Assembly (NCBI RefSeq): GCF_041890415.1
Contig: NZ_CP169056.1
Span: 372,001-436,000, forward strand
Direction of reading: 5' to 3'
Length of the DNA stretch: 64,000 nucleotides
Source of the DNA: Pseudoxanthomonas koreensis_A
GTDB taxonomy: Bacteria > Pseudomonadota > Gammaproteobacteria > Xanthomonadales > Xanthomonadaceae
Shown here: in pieces, positions 1 through 8,267 of the stretch
Numbering within the stretch: the first letter of the stretch is position 1
Layout of the letters: the number at the start of each line of letters is the position of its first letter
Notes under the pieces: generated by a model
Told to the model about the DNA's origin: nothing
Seen by the model: the letters and a program-made list of their open reading frames with translations, nothing else
Databases searched by the model: none
Program-made: the position numbers and the translations under genes

Positions 1-269
1 TGCAGCCTGCGCAGGTGAGCGAATGCGACCTGCCGGTGTCCGTGCAGGTGACATGGAACGTGCTGCTTCCCGGCGTGGAGGCGGTGGAGCTGCACGTGAA
101 CAATCCCGGCCGGCGTCCCATGCTGTGGACGCAGACCGCCGCCTTCGGCAGCCAGCACACCGATGCCTGGGCGGCGGACGGCTTCACCGTCACCTTGCGC
201 ACCCTGGAAGGCCGGGAGCTGGCACGCCGCACCCTGACCACAACCGCCTGCGCGGACGCGGCCCTGTAG
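1..269 (+). CDS. C-terminal fragment of an unrecognised protein (cut by window edge)
   Basis: The frame is open from the left edge to a TAG stop at 267-269, so only about 88 C-terminal residues are visible. A GTG at 15 could serve as a start, but the frame stays open upstream of it and there is no clear ribosome binding site, so a truncated longer protein is more likely. The residues alternate hydrophobic and polar amino acids in a way that suggests a beta-sandwich (for example VQVTWNVLL and FTVTLRTL). I do not recognise the family. It converges on etfA, with 18 bases between the two stops. Confidence 0.5.
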   Translation, partial: QPAQVSECDLPVSVQVTWNVLLPGVEAVELHVNNPGRRPMLWTQTAAFGSQHTDAWAADGFTVTLRTLEGRELARRTLTTTACADAAL

Positions 270-287
270 CTGGCGCCGTCGGCGGGC

Positions 288-1229
288 TCAGCCCAGCGCC
301 GCTTCCAGTTCCGGCAGCACCGTGAACAGGTCGCCGACCAGGCCGATGTCGGCCACCTCGAAGATCGCCGCGTCCGGGTCCTTGTTGATCGCAACGATCG
401 TCCCGGCGTCCTTGATCCCGGTCAGGTGCTGGATGGCGCCGGAGATGCCGATCGCCAGATACAGCTCAGGGGCGATGATCTTGCCCGTCTGCCCGACCTG
501 CATCTCGTTGGGGCAGTAGCCCGCATCGACCGCCGCGCGCGAGGCGCCCACCGCCGCGCCGAGCTTGTCGGCCAGGCTGAAGACGATGCCGAAGTTCTCC
601 TCCGAACCGATGCCGCGGCCGCCGGAAATCACCCGGCGCGCGGACTGCAGGTCGGGGCGGTCCGAGCTGCCTGCCGCCAGGCCCAGGTGGCGGGTATGGG
701 TGGGCAGCGTCGCCTCGACCTGCACCGCCTCCACCGTGGCGCTGCCGCCATCGCCGGCCACCGGCCAGGACGCGGTGCGCACCGTGGCCACCACCACGTG
801 CCCGGCGGGGGCCTGCACGGTGACGATGGCGTTGCCGGCGTAGATCGGGCGCTTGAAGGTGTCCGCGCCCTCCACCGCCATCAGGTCGGATACCTGGTTG
901 ACGCCGAGCAGGGCGGCGACCACCGGCATCAGGTCCTTGCCGAAGGTGGTGGACGGCCCGAACACATGGCTGTAGCCGGTGGCCACGGCGGCGACCTGCG
1001 GGCCCTGCACCTGGGCGATGGCGTCCGCATTGGCCGGGTTGGCAACGGCGAGCACGCGGCTCACGCCGGCGATGCGGGCGGCCTGTGCGGCGACCGCCGC
1101 CGGGTCGGCGGCCAGCACCACCACATCGATCGCCTCGGGGCCAAGTGCCTGTGCCGCGCTGACGGTGCGTGCGGTGGAGGGGTTGAGGGTGCCGCCCAGG
1201 TGTTCGGCAACGACGAGGATCTTGGACAT
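288..1229 (-). CDS. etfA: Electron transfer flavoprotein, alpha subunit
   Basis: EtfA pairs with EtfB to form the soluble FAD/AMP heterodimer that takes electrons from acyl-CoA and related dehydrogenases and passes them to ETF-ubiquinone oxidoreductase. The protein is 313 residues, normal for the family. The N-terminal ETF domain begins MSKILVVAEHLG. The C-terminal FAD domain shows RGIG (205-208), QVGQTGK (244-250) and GISGAIQHLTGI (261-272). The frame stays open upstream through a REP sequence, so ATG 1229 was chosen because it starts exactly at the conserved N terminus. It follows etfB in the same direction with a 144-base gap that holds a REP. The ETF-QO gene nearby (3831-5495) completes the chain. 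Confidence 0.97.
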   Translation of the reverse strand: MSKILVVAEHLGGTLNPSTARTVSAAQALGPEAIDVVVLAADPAAVAAQAARIAGVSRVLAVANPANADAIAQVQGPQVAAVATGYSHVFGPSTTFGKDLMPVVAALLGVNQVSDLMAVEGADTFKRPIYAGNAIVTVQAPAGHVVVATVRTASWPVAGDGGSATVEAVQVEATLPTHTRHLGLAAGSSDRPDLQSARRVISGGRGIGSEENFGIVFSLADKLGAAVGASRAAVDAGYCPNEMQVGQTGKIIAPELYLAIGISGAIQHLTGIKDAGTIVAINKDPDAAIFEVADIGLVGDLFTVLPELEAALG

Positions 1230-1295
1230 CAGCAACTCCGTTATCAAGATTGCGGGGCCGGCCTCGCCGGCGCCCAATGAACCCACCCCTCGTTT

Positions 1296-1322
1296 GTAGG
1301 AGCCGGTCTCGCCGGCGACCGC
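1296..1322 (+). repeat. REP element between etfA and etfB
   Basis: A copy of the GTAGGAGCCGGTCTCGCCGG repeat followed by CGACCGC. The core GCCGG-N-GCCGGC can fold as a short hairpin. A partial copy precedes it near 1254-1275. It sits in the only gap of the etfBA operon, where it could alter relative mRNA stability. Confidence 0.8.
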
Positions 1323-1373
1323 TTTCCGCGACCCCGATGAGCCCGCAACCGGCAACACCGCCGCCAACTCGGG

Positions 1374-2120
1374 TTACAGCAGGTTCCTCGCCTTCAGTGC
1401 GGCGACCAGCTCGGCTACGTCCTTCACCATCACGCCCTTGCTGCGCGCGGTGGGCGGCGCATGGGCCAGGGTGGTCAGTACCGGCCCGGCATCCACGCCC
1501 AGCTCGGCCAGTTGCAGGGTCTCCATCGGCTTGCTCTTGGCCTTCATGATGTCGGGCAGCTTGATGAAGCGCGGCTCGTTCAGGCGCAGGTCGGTGGTCA
1601 CCACCGCCGGCAGGTCCACCTCCAGGGTTTCCAGCCCGGCGTCCACCTCGCGGGTGACGGTGGCCTTGCCGCCTTCGACCTCCAGTTTCGAGGCGAAGGT
1701 CGCCTGCGGGCGGCCCCACAGGGTGGCCAGCATCTGCCCGGTCTGGTTGGCGTCGTCATCGATGGCCTGCTTGCCCAGGATCACCAGGTCCGGCTGCTCC
1801 TTCTCCACCAGCTTGAGCAGCGTGCGGGCCGCGGCCAGTGGCTGCAGCGGCTGGTCGGTGACCACGTGGATGGCGCGGTTGGCGCCCATGGCCAGGCCGT
1901 TGCGCAGATGCGGCTGGGCATCGGCAGGAGCAATGGTGGCCACCACCACCTCGGTGGCGATGCCCTTGTCGCGCAGGCGCAGGGCCTCTTCCAGCGCGAT
2001 TTCGTCGAACGGGTTGGGCGAGAGCTTGACGCCCTCGGTGACCACGCCGGAGCCATCCGGCTTGACCTGGATGCGGACGTTGTAGTCCACCACCCGCTTG
2101 TAGGCGACCAGGATCTTCAT
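1374..2120 (-). CDS. etfB: Electron transfer flavoprotein, beta subunit
   Basis: EtfB is the AMP-binding partner of EtfA; it docks with primary dehydrogenases. The 248-residue length and the start MKILVAYKRVVDYNVRIQV are typical, and the family signature region around VILGKQAIDDDANQTGQM (near residues 115-135) is present. It is the first gene of the etfB-etfA operon on the minus strand. The scoA gene is divergent, leaving about 219 bases for two promoters. Identification is by direct recognition of the conserved N terminus and the DDANQTG stretch. Confidence 0.97.
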   Translation of the reverse strand: MKILVAYKRVVDYNVRIQVKPDGSGVVTEGVKLSPNPFDEIALEEALRLRDKGIATEVVVATIAPADAQPHLRNGLAMGANRAIHVVTDQPLQPLAAARTLLKLVEKEQPDLVILGKQAIDDDANQTGQMLATLWGRPQATFASKLEVEGGKATVTREVDAGLETLEVDLPAVVTTDLRLNEPRFIKLPDIMKAKSKPMETLQLAELGVDAGPVLTTLAHAPPTARSKGVMVKDVAELVAALKARNLL

Positions 2121-2339
2121 GGGGCGGGGATTCCTTCGGATTTCAGGCGAACGGCCCGGCCGCGGCGGCTGGCACGGGGCGGAGGGGGATTCATGGCCCT
2201 GATTCTACCGCCCGCCCCGCAGCGTGTCGGGCCCCGCGGTCGCCGGCAAGACCGGCTCCTGCGGCCCCCGCGTACGGGCGTGTCGCGCTGCAGCACGCTG
2301 CGGCTAGAATCAGGAACACGGATCCACACGAGGACAGGC

Positions 2340-3053
2340 ATGGCCGCTTCAAAACTCTATCCGGACGCGAAATCCGCGCTGGCCGACCTGGTCGCCGACG
2401 GCCGGACCCTTGCGGTCGGGGGCTTCGGCCTTTGCGGCATTCCCGAAGCGCTGATCGCCGCGCTGCGCGATTCCGGCGCAAAAGGGCTGACCGTGATCTC
2501 CAACAATGCCGGCGTGGACGGCTTCGGCCTGGGCCAGTTGCTGGAAACCCGGCAGATTCACAAGATGATTTCGTCCTATGTGGGCGAAAACAAGGAGTTC
2601 GAGCGCCAGTTCCTGGCCGGCGAGCTTGAACTGGAATTCAACCCGCAGGGCACGCTTGCCGAGCGCCTGCGCGCAGGTGGCGCGGGCATCCCGGCCTTCT
2701 ACACCGCCACCGGCTACGGCACGGTGGTGGCGCAAGACAAGGAGACGCGCGAGTTCAACGGCAAGCACTACGTGCTGGAGACCGCGCTGACCGCCGACAT
2801 CGCCCTGGTCAAGGCGTGGAAGGCCGACGCCGCCGGCAACCTGGTGTTCCGCAAGACCGCGCGCAACTTCAATCCGGCCTGCGCGATGGCCGGCAAGGTG
2901 TGCGTGGCCGAGGTGGAGGAGGTGGTGGAGCTGGGCGCGATCGAACCGGACCAGGTGCACCTGCCGGGGATCTACGTCGACCGCATCGTCCACAACCCGA
3001 CGCCCGAAAAGCGCATCGAACAACGCACGGTGCGCGCCGAAGGAGGCAACTGA
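2340..3053 (+). CDS. scoA: 3-oxoacid (succinyl-CoA:acetoacetate) CoA-transferase, subunit A
   Basis: Alpha subunit of a two-gene CoA-transferase that moves CoA from succinyl-CoA to a 3-oxoacid such as acetoacetate, feeding ketone or fatty-acid carbon into the TCA cycle. The 237-residue protein has the glycine-rich GGFGLCGIPE motif (27-36) and the SENKE-like region YVGENKEFERQ. The reading frame is open far upstream, so ATG 2340 was chosen because it starts the conserved part. It ends one base before scoB, so the two are co-translated. The family can also act on other acids; in xanthomonads these genes are sometimes called lpsI/lpsJ. Confidence 0.93.
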   Translation: MAASKLYPDAKSALADLVADGRTLAVGGFGLCGIPEALIAALRDSGAKGLTVISNNAGVDGFGLGQLLETRQIHKMISSYVGENKEFERQFLAGELELEFNPQGTLAERLRAGGAGIPAFYTATGYGTVVAQDKETREFNGKHYVLETALTADIALVKAWKADAAGNLVFRKTARNFNPACAMAGKVCVAEVEEVVELGAIEPDQVHLPGIYVDRIVHNPTPEKRIEQRTVRAEGGN

Positions 3054-3054
3054 C

Positions 3055-3687
3055 ATGGCCTGGACCCGCGACGAGATGGCGCAGCGCGCCGCCCGCGAGC
3101 TGACCGACGGCGCCTACGTGAACCTGGGCATCGGCCTGCCGACCATGGTCGCCAACCACATCCCCGCCGGCGTGGATGTGTGGCTGCAGTCGGAGAACGG
3201 CCTGCTCGGCATCGGCCCGTTCCCGACCGAGGCCGAACTCGATGCCGACCTGATCAATGCCGGCAAGCAGACCGTCACCGCGCGCGCGGGCGCCAGCTAT
3301 TTCGGCAGCCATGATTCATTCGCGATGATCCGCGGCGGCCACATCGACCTGGCCATCCTCGGCGCCATGCAGGTGACCGCCACCGGCGACCTGGCCAACT
3401 GGATGGTGCCCGGCAAGATGGTCAAGGGCATGGGCGGGGCGATGGACCTGGTGGCCGGCGTGCAGCGCGTGGTCGTGCTGATGGAGCACACCGCGAAGAA
3501 TGGAGAGCACAAGATCGTGCCGGAGTGCACGCTGCCGCTGACCGGCGTGGGCGTGGTGGACCGCATCATCACCGACCTGGGCGTGTTCGACGTCACCGAT
3601 GGCGGTTTGGCACTGGTGGAGGCCGCGCCCGGCGTGGAGCTGGACGAGCTGCGCGCAAAGACCGGCGTGCCATTCACCGCCCTGTAG
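3055..3687 (+). CDS. scoB: 3-oxoacid CoA-transferase, subunit B
   Basis: Beta subunit and partner of ScoA. The 210-residue protein carries the LGIGLPT motif (24-30) and the SENG signature whose Glu47 forms the covalent glutamyl-CoA intermediate in this family. A strong ribosome binding site, AAGGAGG, lies 8 bases before ATG 3055, inside the end of scoA. Its TAG stop (3685-3687) is part of a REP sequence, so the REP defines the exact C terminus. No separate terminator is visible; the REP hairpin may serve as the 3' end. Confidence 0.94.
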   Translation: MAWTRDEMAQRAARELTDGAYVNLGIGLPTMVANHIPAGVDVWLQSENGLLGIGPFPTEAELDADLINAGKQTVTARAGASYFGSHDSFAMIRGGHIDLAILGAMQVTATGDLANWMVPGKMVKGMGGAMDLVAGVQRVVVLMEHTAKNGEHKIVPECTLPLTGVGVVDRIITDLGVFDVTDGGLALVEAAPGVELDELRAKTGVPFTAL

Positions 3688-3712
3688 GAGCCGGCCTCGC
3701 CGGCGACCGCGG
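3684..3712 (+). repeat. REP element overlapping the scoB stop codon
   Basis: Begins TGTAGGAGCCGGCCTCGCC; the TAG is the stop codon of scoB. The same arrangement is seen at alkB and rimI. Confidence 0.8.
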
Positions 3713-3830
3713 CGCAGCCGGACAGCCCTGACTCCATCGGAGCGCATCCGGCCCCCCGCGCCCGTGCGTCGCGCGCGCTGCGGTGGTCCGATGTGCACGA
3801 CGCCGCCTGCGCCGTGCCTTTGCCATCGGG

Positions 3831-5495
3831 CTACAGGTTCTGGTAATTCGGCCCGGCGCCGCCTTCCGGCGTGACCCAGGTGATGATCTCGTACGGGTCC
3901 TTGATGTCGCAGGTCTTGCAGTGCACGCAGTTGGCGGCGTTGATCTGCAGCCGGCGGCCGCTGCTTCCGTCAGGCAGGGTGTCCTCGACCATCTCGTACA
4001 CGCCGACCGGGCAGAACCGCGTGCACGGGTTGGCGTACTCGACGGTGCAGCGCTCCACGCAGATGGAGGTGTCGGCCACCTTCAGGTGCACCGGCTGGTC
4101 CTCGTCGTGCTCGGTGGCCGCGTAGTACACGCCCTGCAGGCGGTCGCGCGGTGGCAGGCTGCGCTGCACGTAGTCGCGGCGTGGCTGCTCGTGTGCGTCC
4201 ACCCGGTCCAGCGCGCACCAGTCCGGGGTGACCTTCAACGTCCATGGCGAGGCACCGCGCACCGCGGTTTCCCACGCGGCATTGGCCAGGCCCGGCCACA
4301 GCCCCTTCTTGAAGCCCGGCTTGATGTTGCGCACGCGGCGCAGCTCGGCCATCGCGGGAGAGGCGCGCAGCGCAGCGTCGAAGCCGGCCGGTTGCAGGCC
4401 GTTGCCGGCCAGGTGCGCGGCGGCAAGCATGCCGCTGCGGATGGCCTGGTGGGTACCCTTGATCCGCGGCACGTTGAGCAGCCCGGCGCTGTCGCCGACC
4501 AGCAGCGCGCCGGGCATCTCCACCGTCGGCACCGATTGCCAGCCGCCGCTGGCGATGGCGCGCGCGCCGGCCGAGAGGATGCTGCCGCCGTCCAGCAGCG
4601 GCTTGAACAGCGGGTGGTTCTTCCATTGCTGGAAGGCTTCCCATGGCTGGTAGTGCGGGTCGCGGTAATCCAGGCCGCTGACGTAGCCAAGCGCGACCTG
4701 GTCGTTGTCCAGGTGGTAGAGGAAGCCGCCGCCATACGTTGCGTTGTCGGCCGGCCAGCCCAGGGTGTGCACGATCCTGCCCGGCAGCGTGCGGCCCGGC
4801 GGCAGTTGCCACAGCTCCTTGATCCCGATCGAGTAGGCCTGCGGGTCGTGGCCGGCATCCAGGCCGAAGCGCGCGACCAGGCGCTTGGTCAGGTGGCCGC
4901 GCGCGCCTTCGGCCAGCACGGTCACCTTCGCGCGGATGTCGATGCCGGCGGTGTAGCCGGGCTTGTGCGTGCCGTCGCGGGCCACGCCCATGTCGCCGAT
5001 GCGCACGCCCAGCACGCGGCCATCGTCGCCATGCAGCGTGTGCGCGGCGGCGAAACCGGCATAGACCTCCACGCCCAGCGCTTCGGCCTGCGGCGCCATC
5101 CACGCGCACATGGCGCCGAGGCTGACGATGACGTTGCCGTGGTTGCGCATGCCCGGCGGCACGATCGGCGACTTCCTGCCGCCATCCCTGGTCAGGAACC
5201 AGAACTCGTCCTCGCCGGCAGGTACGCATACCGGCGGCGGGTTGTCGCGCCAGCCCGGCAGCAGTGCGTCCAGCGGGCCCGGTTCGATCACCGCGCCGGA
5301 CAGGATGTGCGCGCCCACGGTGCTGGCCTTCTCGATCACGCACACCGAGATGGACGGGTCCAACTGCTTGAGGTGGATCGCAAACGCCAGCCCGGCCGGG
5401 CCGGCGCCGACGGTGACGACGTCGTATTCCATGACGTCGCGCGCGATGGCGTCATCGGCATCGGTGAAGGCGCGGGCGTGGTGGGGGTCCGACAT
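3831..5495 (-). CDS. etfD: Electron transfer flavoprotein-ubiquinone oxidoreductase
   Basis: Membrane-associated FAD and 4Fe-4S enzyme that oxidises reduced ETF and reduces ubiquinone. The 554-residue protein has the FAD motif GAGPAG (30-35) near the N terminus. At the C terminus a cysteine (about 495, in FCPVGVYE) plus the triad CVHCKTC (523, 526, 529) ligate the cluster, and the protein ends with the conserved region after DPYEIITWVTP. The open frame runs further upstream through REP DNA; ATG 5495 (MSDPHHARAF) was chosen as the first start before the flavin fold. Its closeness to etfBA suggests joint function though not one operon. Confidence 0.96.
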   Translation of the reverse strand: MSDPHHARAFTDADDAIARDVMEYDVVTVGAGPAGLAFAIHLKQLDPSISVCVIEKASTVGAHILSGAVIEPGPLDALLPGWRDNPPPVCVPAGEDEFWFLTRDGGRKSPIVPPGMRNHGNVIVSLGAMCAWMAPQAEALGVEVYAGFAAAHTLHGDDGRVLGVRIGDMGVARDGTHKPGYTAGIDIRAKVTVLAEGARGHLTKRLVARFGLDAGHDPQAYSIGIKELWQLPPGRTLPGRIVHTLGWPADNATYGGGFLYHLDNDQVALGYVSGLDYRDPHYQPWEAFQQWKNHPLFKPLLDGGSILSAGARAIASGGWQSVPTVEMPGALLVGDSAGLLNVPRIKGTHQAIRSGMLAAAHLAGNGLQPAGFDAALRASPAMAELRRVRNIKPGFKKGLWPGLANAAWETAVRGASPWTLKVTPDWCALDRVDAHEQPRRDYVQRSLPPRDRLQGVYYAATEHDEDQPVHLKVADTSICVERCTVEYANPCTRFCPVGVYEMVEDTLPDGSSGRRLQINAANCVHCKTCDIKDPYEIITWVTPEGGAGPNYQNL

Positions 5496-5586
5496 CCTTC
5501 GGCTCCGGTGGTTGCGGCTGCATCCATTTTCGGTGTTCCGCGCAGGTGGGGCAAATCGGCCGGGAACCGCATGCCGATGCCACTCA

Positions 5587-5695
5587 TGACGCCGGTCTTG
5601 CCGGCGACCGCGCGGGGGCGGACGGTTCAACGGCACCCGATCCAACGCACGCGCTTCCACCATGACGGCCTTGCCGGCAAGGCCGGCTCCTACAA
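5587..5695. repeat. REP pair upstream of alkB, left copy of an ~88-bp repeated block
   Basis: A forward REP half (GCCGGTCTTGCCGGCGACC, from 5591) and an inverted REP (ending GGCTCCTACAA near 5694) flank about 55 bases of unique sequence. The stretch 5607-5694 is nearly repeated at 6371-6458 on the other side of alkB. The terminal TACAAT (5691-5696) is 9 bases before the alkB start and looks like a -10 hexamer, though too close to serve a leadered transcript with a normal ribosome binding site. Confidence 0.75.
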
Positions 5696-5704
5696 TCGGG
5701 CGTC

Positions 5705-6295
5705 ATGGAATGGACCGACTTTGCGCTGCCCGATGCCCAGGTGCGCCTGGCCCGCGACTGGCTGGCGCCGGAGGCGGCGGCCGACCTGATGGCGGCCTTG
5801 CTGCACGAGGTGCCGTGGGAGACCCACCACGTCCGCCTGTTCGGGCGGACGCTGCCGTCGCCGCGCTTGAGTTGCTGGATCGGCGATGCGGAGGCGGTGT
5901 ACCGCTACTCGGGCAGCCGCTTCCAGCCGCGGCCCTGGACGCCGTCGCTGGCGGCCCTGCGCGCACGCCTGCAGGACGCGCTGGGCCAGCCATTCAACAG
6001 CGTGCTGGCCAACCGCTACCGCAGCGGTGCCGATGCGATGGGCTGGCACAGCGACGACGAGCCGGAACTCGGGCCGGAGCCGCTGATCGCATCGCTGAGC
6101 CTGGGCGCGACCCGGCGGTTCCTGCTGCGCCATCGGCACGATGCCGGTGTGCGGCTGGCGCTGGAGCTGCCCGCCGGCAGCCTGCTGTTGATGCAGGGCG
6201 CCACCCAGCGATGCTGGAAGCATGCCTTGCCGCGCACTGCACGCCCGGTCGGCGAACGCATCAACCTCACCTTCCGCCAGGTGTTACCGGCGTAG
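5705..6295 (+). CDS. alkB: AlkB-type 2-oxoglutarate/Fe(II) nucleic-acid demethylase
   Basis: Predicted to repair alkylated bases (1-methyladenine, 3-methylcytosine) by oxidative demethylation using Fe(II), oxygen and 2-oxoglutarate. The 196-residue protein has the iron triad His115-x-Asp117 (WHSDDE) and His173 (CWKHALP), and the 2-oxoglutarate arginines in RINLTFR (185, 191). Its form resembles the AlkB2/ALKBH2-3 branch rather than E. coli AlkB. It is a lone gene flanked on both sides by near-identical REP blocks, and its TAG stop lies inside a REP. No Ada gene is adjacent. Confidence 0.92.
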   Translation: MEWTDFALPDAQVRLARDWLAPEAAADLMAALLHEVPWETHHVRLFGRTLPSPRLSCWIGDAEAVYRYSGSRFQPRPWTPSLAALRARLQDALGQPFNSVLANRYRSGADAMGWHSDDEPELGPEPLIASLSLGATRRFLLRHRHDAGVRLALELPAGSLLLMQGATQRCWKHALPRTARPVGERINLTFRQVLPA

Positions 6296-6460
6296 GAGCC
6301 GGCCTTGCCGGCGACCGCTCATGACGCCGGTCTTGCCGATGTCGCCCATGTAGGAGCCGGTCTTGCCGGCGACCGCGCGGGGGCGGAAGGTTCAACGGCA
6401 CCCGATCCCACGCGGGCGCTTCCACCATGGTGGTCGCCGGCAAGGCCGGCTCCTACAGGG
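6293..6460. repeat. REP cluster downstream of alkB, right copy of the ~88-bp block
   Basis: Three forward REPs or partial REPs (from 6293, 6326 and 6351) and one inverted REP (about 6430-6458). The first supplies the TAG stop of alkB (6293-6295). The last ~88 bases copy the block upstream of alkB. Confidence 0.8.
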
Positions 6461-6492
6461 GAAGGCGACCGCGCGGCGCGCGGCGCGCGAGG

Positions 6493-7215
6493 TCAGCGCG
6501 GGCGCTCGGCGTCGGCCTGGCCCTGCGCCAGGGTCCAGCCGGCGATCTCGGTGGTGAGCGTGCCCAGGGCCTGTTCGAAGGCGGCGGCGACGCTGTCGAT
6601 GTCGGTGGTGGCTGCCGGGCGCGCCTGCTCGAAGGTGCGTGCGGCAACCACGCGCTGGTCGGTGTTGTGCAGCAGCTTGGCCGCCACCTCGATGGTGGCC
6701 GCGGGCCCGCCGCTGGAATAGTCGGCCTCGAACCGGCGCACGTCCATGGCCAGCCGGTAGTCCGCGCGCAGGCCGGTGGCCACGCGCCCGACCGCGGGGA
6801 TCCTGCCCGAGTCCTCCAGCGCGCGCAGCACCGCACCTTCCAGCAGGTCGGTGGGCGTCTGCGCCCAGACCGCCCCGCGATACACCTGCAGTTCGCCCGG
6901 TACCGGCCGCACCGAGATGCGCGGGCTGTCGACCAGGCGCGCGGCGCTGGGCTTGGTGATGGCAAGTTGCCAGTCCACCTGCGGCCAGGACGGATCCGGC
7001 TGCACCTGCACCTGCGGCGAATAGATCGTCACCGGATCCCGCTTGCCGCCGCCCAGCAGGGAACAGCCGCTCAACACGGCCAGGGCTGCCAGGACAAGCA
7101 TGGCGCGCATGCCGCGACCCAGCGTCGCACCGCGCATGCCATTGCCGCGCGCGAGCGCGTCAGTCGCCGTCGTCATCGAAGTGTGCATCGTGGTTTGCAT
7201 CTGCATGGCACTCAT
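6493..7215 (-). CDS. ABC-type transport auxiliary lipoprotein (Mla/PqiC-like)
   Basis: Predicted outer-membrane-facing lipoprotein that works with the adjacent MCE-domain transport system. The lipobox VLSGC follows a hydrophobic run (MLVLAALAVLSGC), and the remaining ~190 residues match the ABC transporter auxiliary family (PVTIYSPQ start, later LADYRLAMDVRRFEADY-like strand). ATG 7215 is preferred because it alone has a ribosome binding site (AGGAG, 6 bases upstream); this leaves an unusually long n-region of about 35 residues before the hydrophobic core. ATG 7137 or 7110 would give a normal signal peptide but lacks such a site. It is the last gene of the four-gene operon. Confidence 0.85.
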   Translation of the reverse strand: MSAMQMQTTMHTSMTTATDALARGNGMRGATLGRGMRAMLVLAALAVLSGCSLLGGGKRDPVTIYSPQVQVQPDPSWPQVDWQLAITKPSAARLVDSPRISVRPVPGELQVYRGAVWAQTPTDLLEGAVLRALEDSGRIPAVGRVATGLRADYRLAMDVRRFEADYSSGGPAATIEVAAKLLHNTDQRVVAARTFEQARPAATTDIDSVAAAFEQALGTLTTEIAGWTLAQGQADAERPR

Positions 7216-7340
7216 CAGTTTCTCCTGCGCGGCGTCCATTCCCGGTTCCACCCGGCAGTGCTGCATTGCGCGCTGCCCGGCCATTGCCGACACCGGCGCC
7301 GCCGTGGCGGCCACCGTGCCGTGGTCAGCCGATCCGCGCG

Positions 7341-8264
7341 TCACGGCTCGAACTCCTTGGGCCCGTCGCGGCCCAGCAGGAAGCGGCTGGGGTTGCTCTC
7401 GAGGCGGTCGCTGATGTGGCGCAGGTCGCGGATCAGGCCGCGCAGCTCGGTCAGGGTCGGGCCCAGCTGGGCCAGGCCGTCGTTGGCGAAGCTGTTGATG
7501 GCCGCGCGGTTCTCGCCCAGGATCGCGTCGGCATTGCCGGCCGCCGAATCCAGCCGCACCAGGGTGGAGTCGAGCTTGGCGATGATGTCCGGCAGTTCGC
7601 GCACCAGGTTCTGGTCGATGCGCTGCATGGTGCCGTTGGTGGTCTGCAGGGTGGTGTCCAGGCTGCGCGCGGCATCGCGCGCACTGATCAGCAGTGCCTC
7701 CATGCCCTGGTCCTTGGAGGCCATCGCGTCGGTGATCCGCTCCACGTTTTCCAGTGCCGCGGTCACCCGGGCAACGTTGCCGTCGCTGAGCATGCGGTCC
7801 AGGCGTTCGACGATGCGGCTGGCGGTGTCGGTGATGTTCTGCAGCGCGGAGGGCGAGGTCTGGATCAGCGGGGTATCGCGCTGGTCCACGGTGGTGAGCC
7901 TGGGCGCACCGGGGGTACCGCCGGACAGCTGGATGATCGCCGGGCCGGTGAGGCTGGTGATGGCCAGCTTGGCGCGGGTGTCGGTCTTGATCGGGGCGGT
8001 GGCGTCGGCGCGGATGATGGCCACCACCCGGCGCGGGTCGCTGGGGTCCAGTGAAAGCCTGTCGATGGAGCCGATGGCAATGCCGTTGTACTGCACCGGG
8101 CTGCCAACCGACAGGCCGGTGACGGCTTCGTCGAACACGATCATGTAGCGCTGCCAGCTGCGCTCGGACGAGTACTTGGCGGCCCACAGGCCGAACATCA
8201 GCAAGCCGATCGACACCAGCAGGGTGAACGCGCCGATCAGGATGTAATTGGCCTTGGTCTCCAT
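7341..8264 (-). CDS. mlaD: MCE/MlaD-family lipid-binding protein
   Basis: Periplasmic MCE-domain protein anchored by one N-terminal helix (residues about 7-28, IGAFTLLVSIGLLMFGLW). The MCE domain (about 38-115) begins with YMIVFDEAVTGLSVGSPV and contains the YNGIAIGSI strand. Such proteins form hexameric rings that shuttle phospholipids between membranes. The 307-residue length exceeds E. coli MlaD (183) because of a C-terminal helical region, as in other proteobacterial homologues. It overlaps the ATPase gene region closely (3-base gap), so the operon order is permease, ATPase, MCE protein, lipoprotein. The exact substrate cannot be read from sequence. Confidence 0.92.
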   Translation of the reverse strand: METKANYILIGAFTLLVSIGLLMFGLWAAKYSSERSWQRYMIVFDEAVTGLSVGSPVQYNGIAIGSIDRLSLDPSDPRRVVAIIRADATAPIKTDTRAKLAITSLTGPAIIQLSGGTPGAPRLTTVDQRDTPLIQTSPSALQNITDTASRIVERLDRMLSDGNVARVTAALENVERITDAMASKDQGMEALLISARDAARSLDTTLQTTNGTMQRIDQNLVRELPDIIAKLDSTLVRLDSAAGNADAILGENRAAINSFANDGLAQLGPTLTELRGLIRDLRHISDRLESNPSRFLLGRDGPKEFEP

Positions 8265-8267
8265 GGG

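Noticed and set aside
3783..5789. Plus-strand frame of 668 codons over the ETF-QO gene
   Set aside because: Shadow of the minus-strand ETF-QO gene, which has FAD and iron-sulfur motifs.
5587..6460. alkB as cargo of an insertion sequence or cassette
   Set aside because: The flanking blocks are REP-based, and there is no transposase, terminal inverted repeat or target duplication. Kept only as a note on direct repeats.
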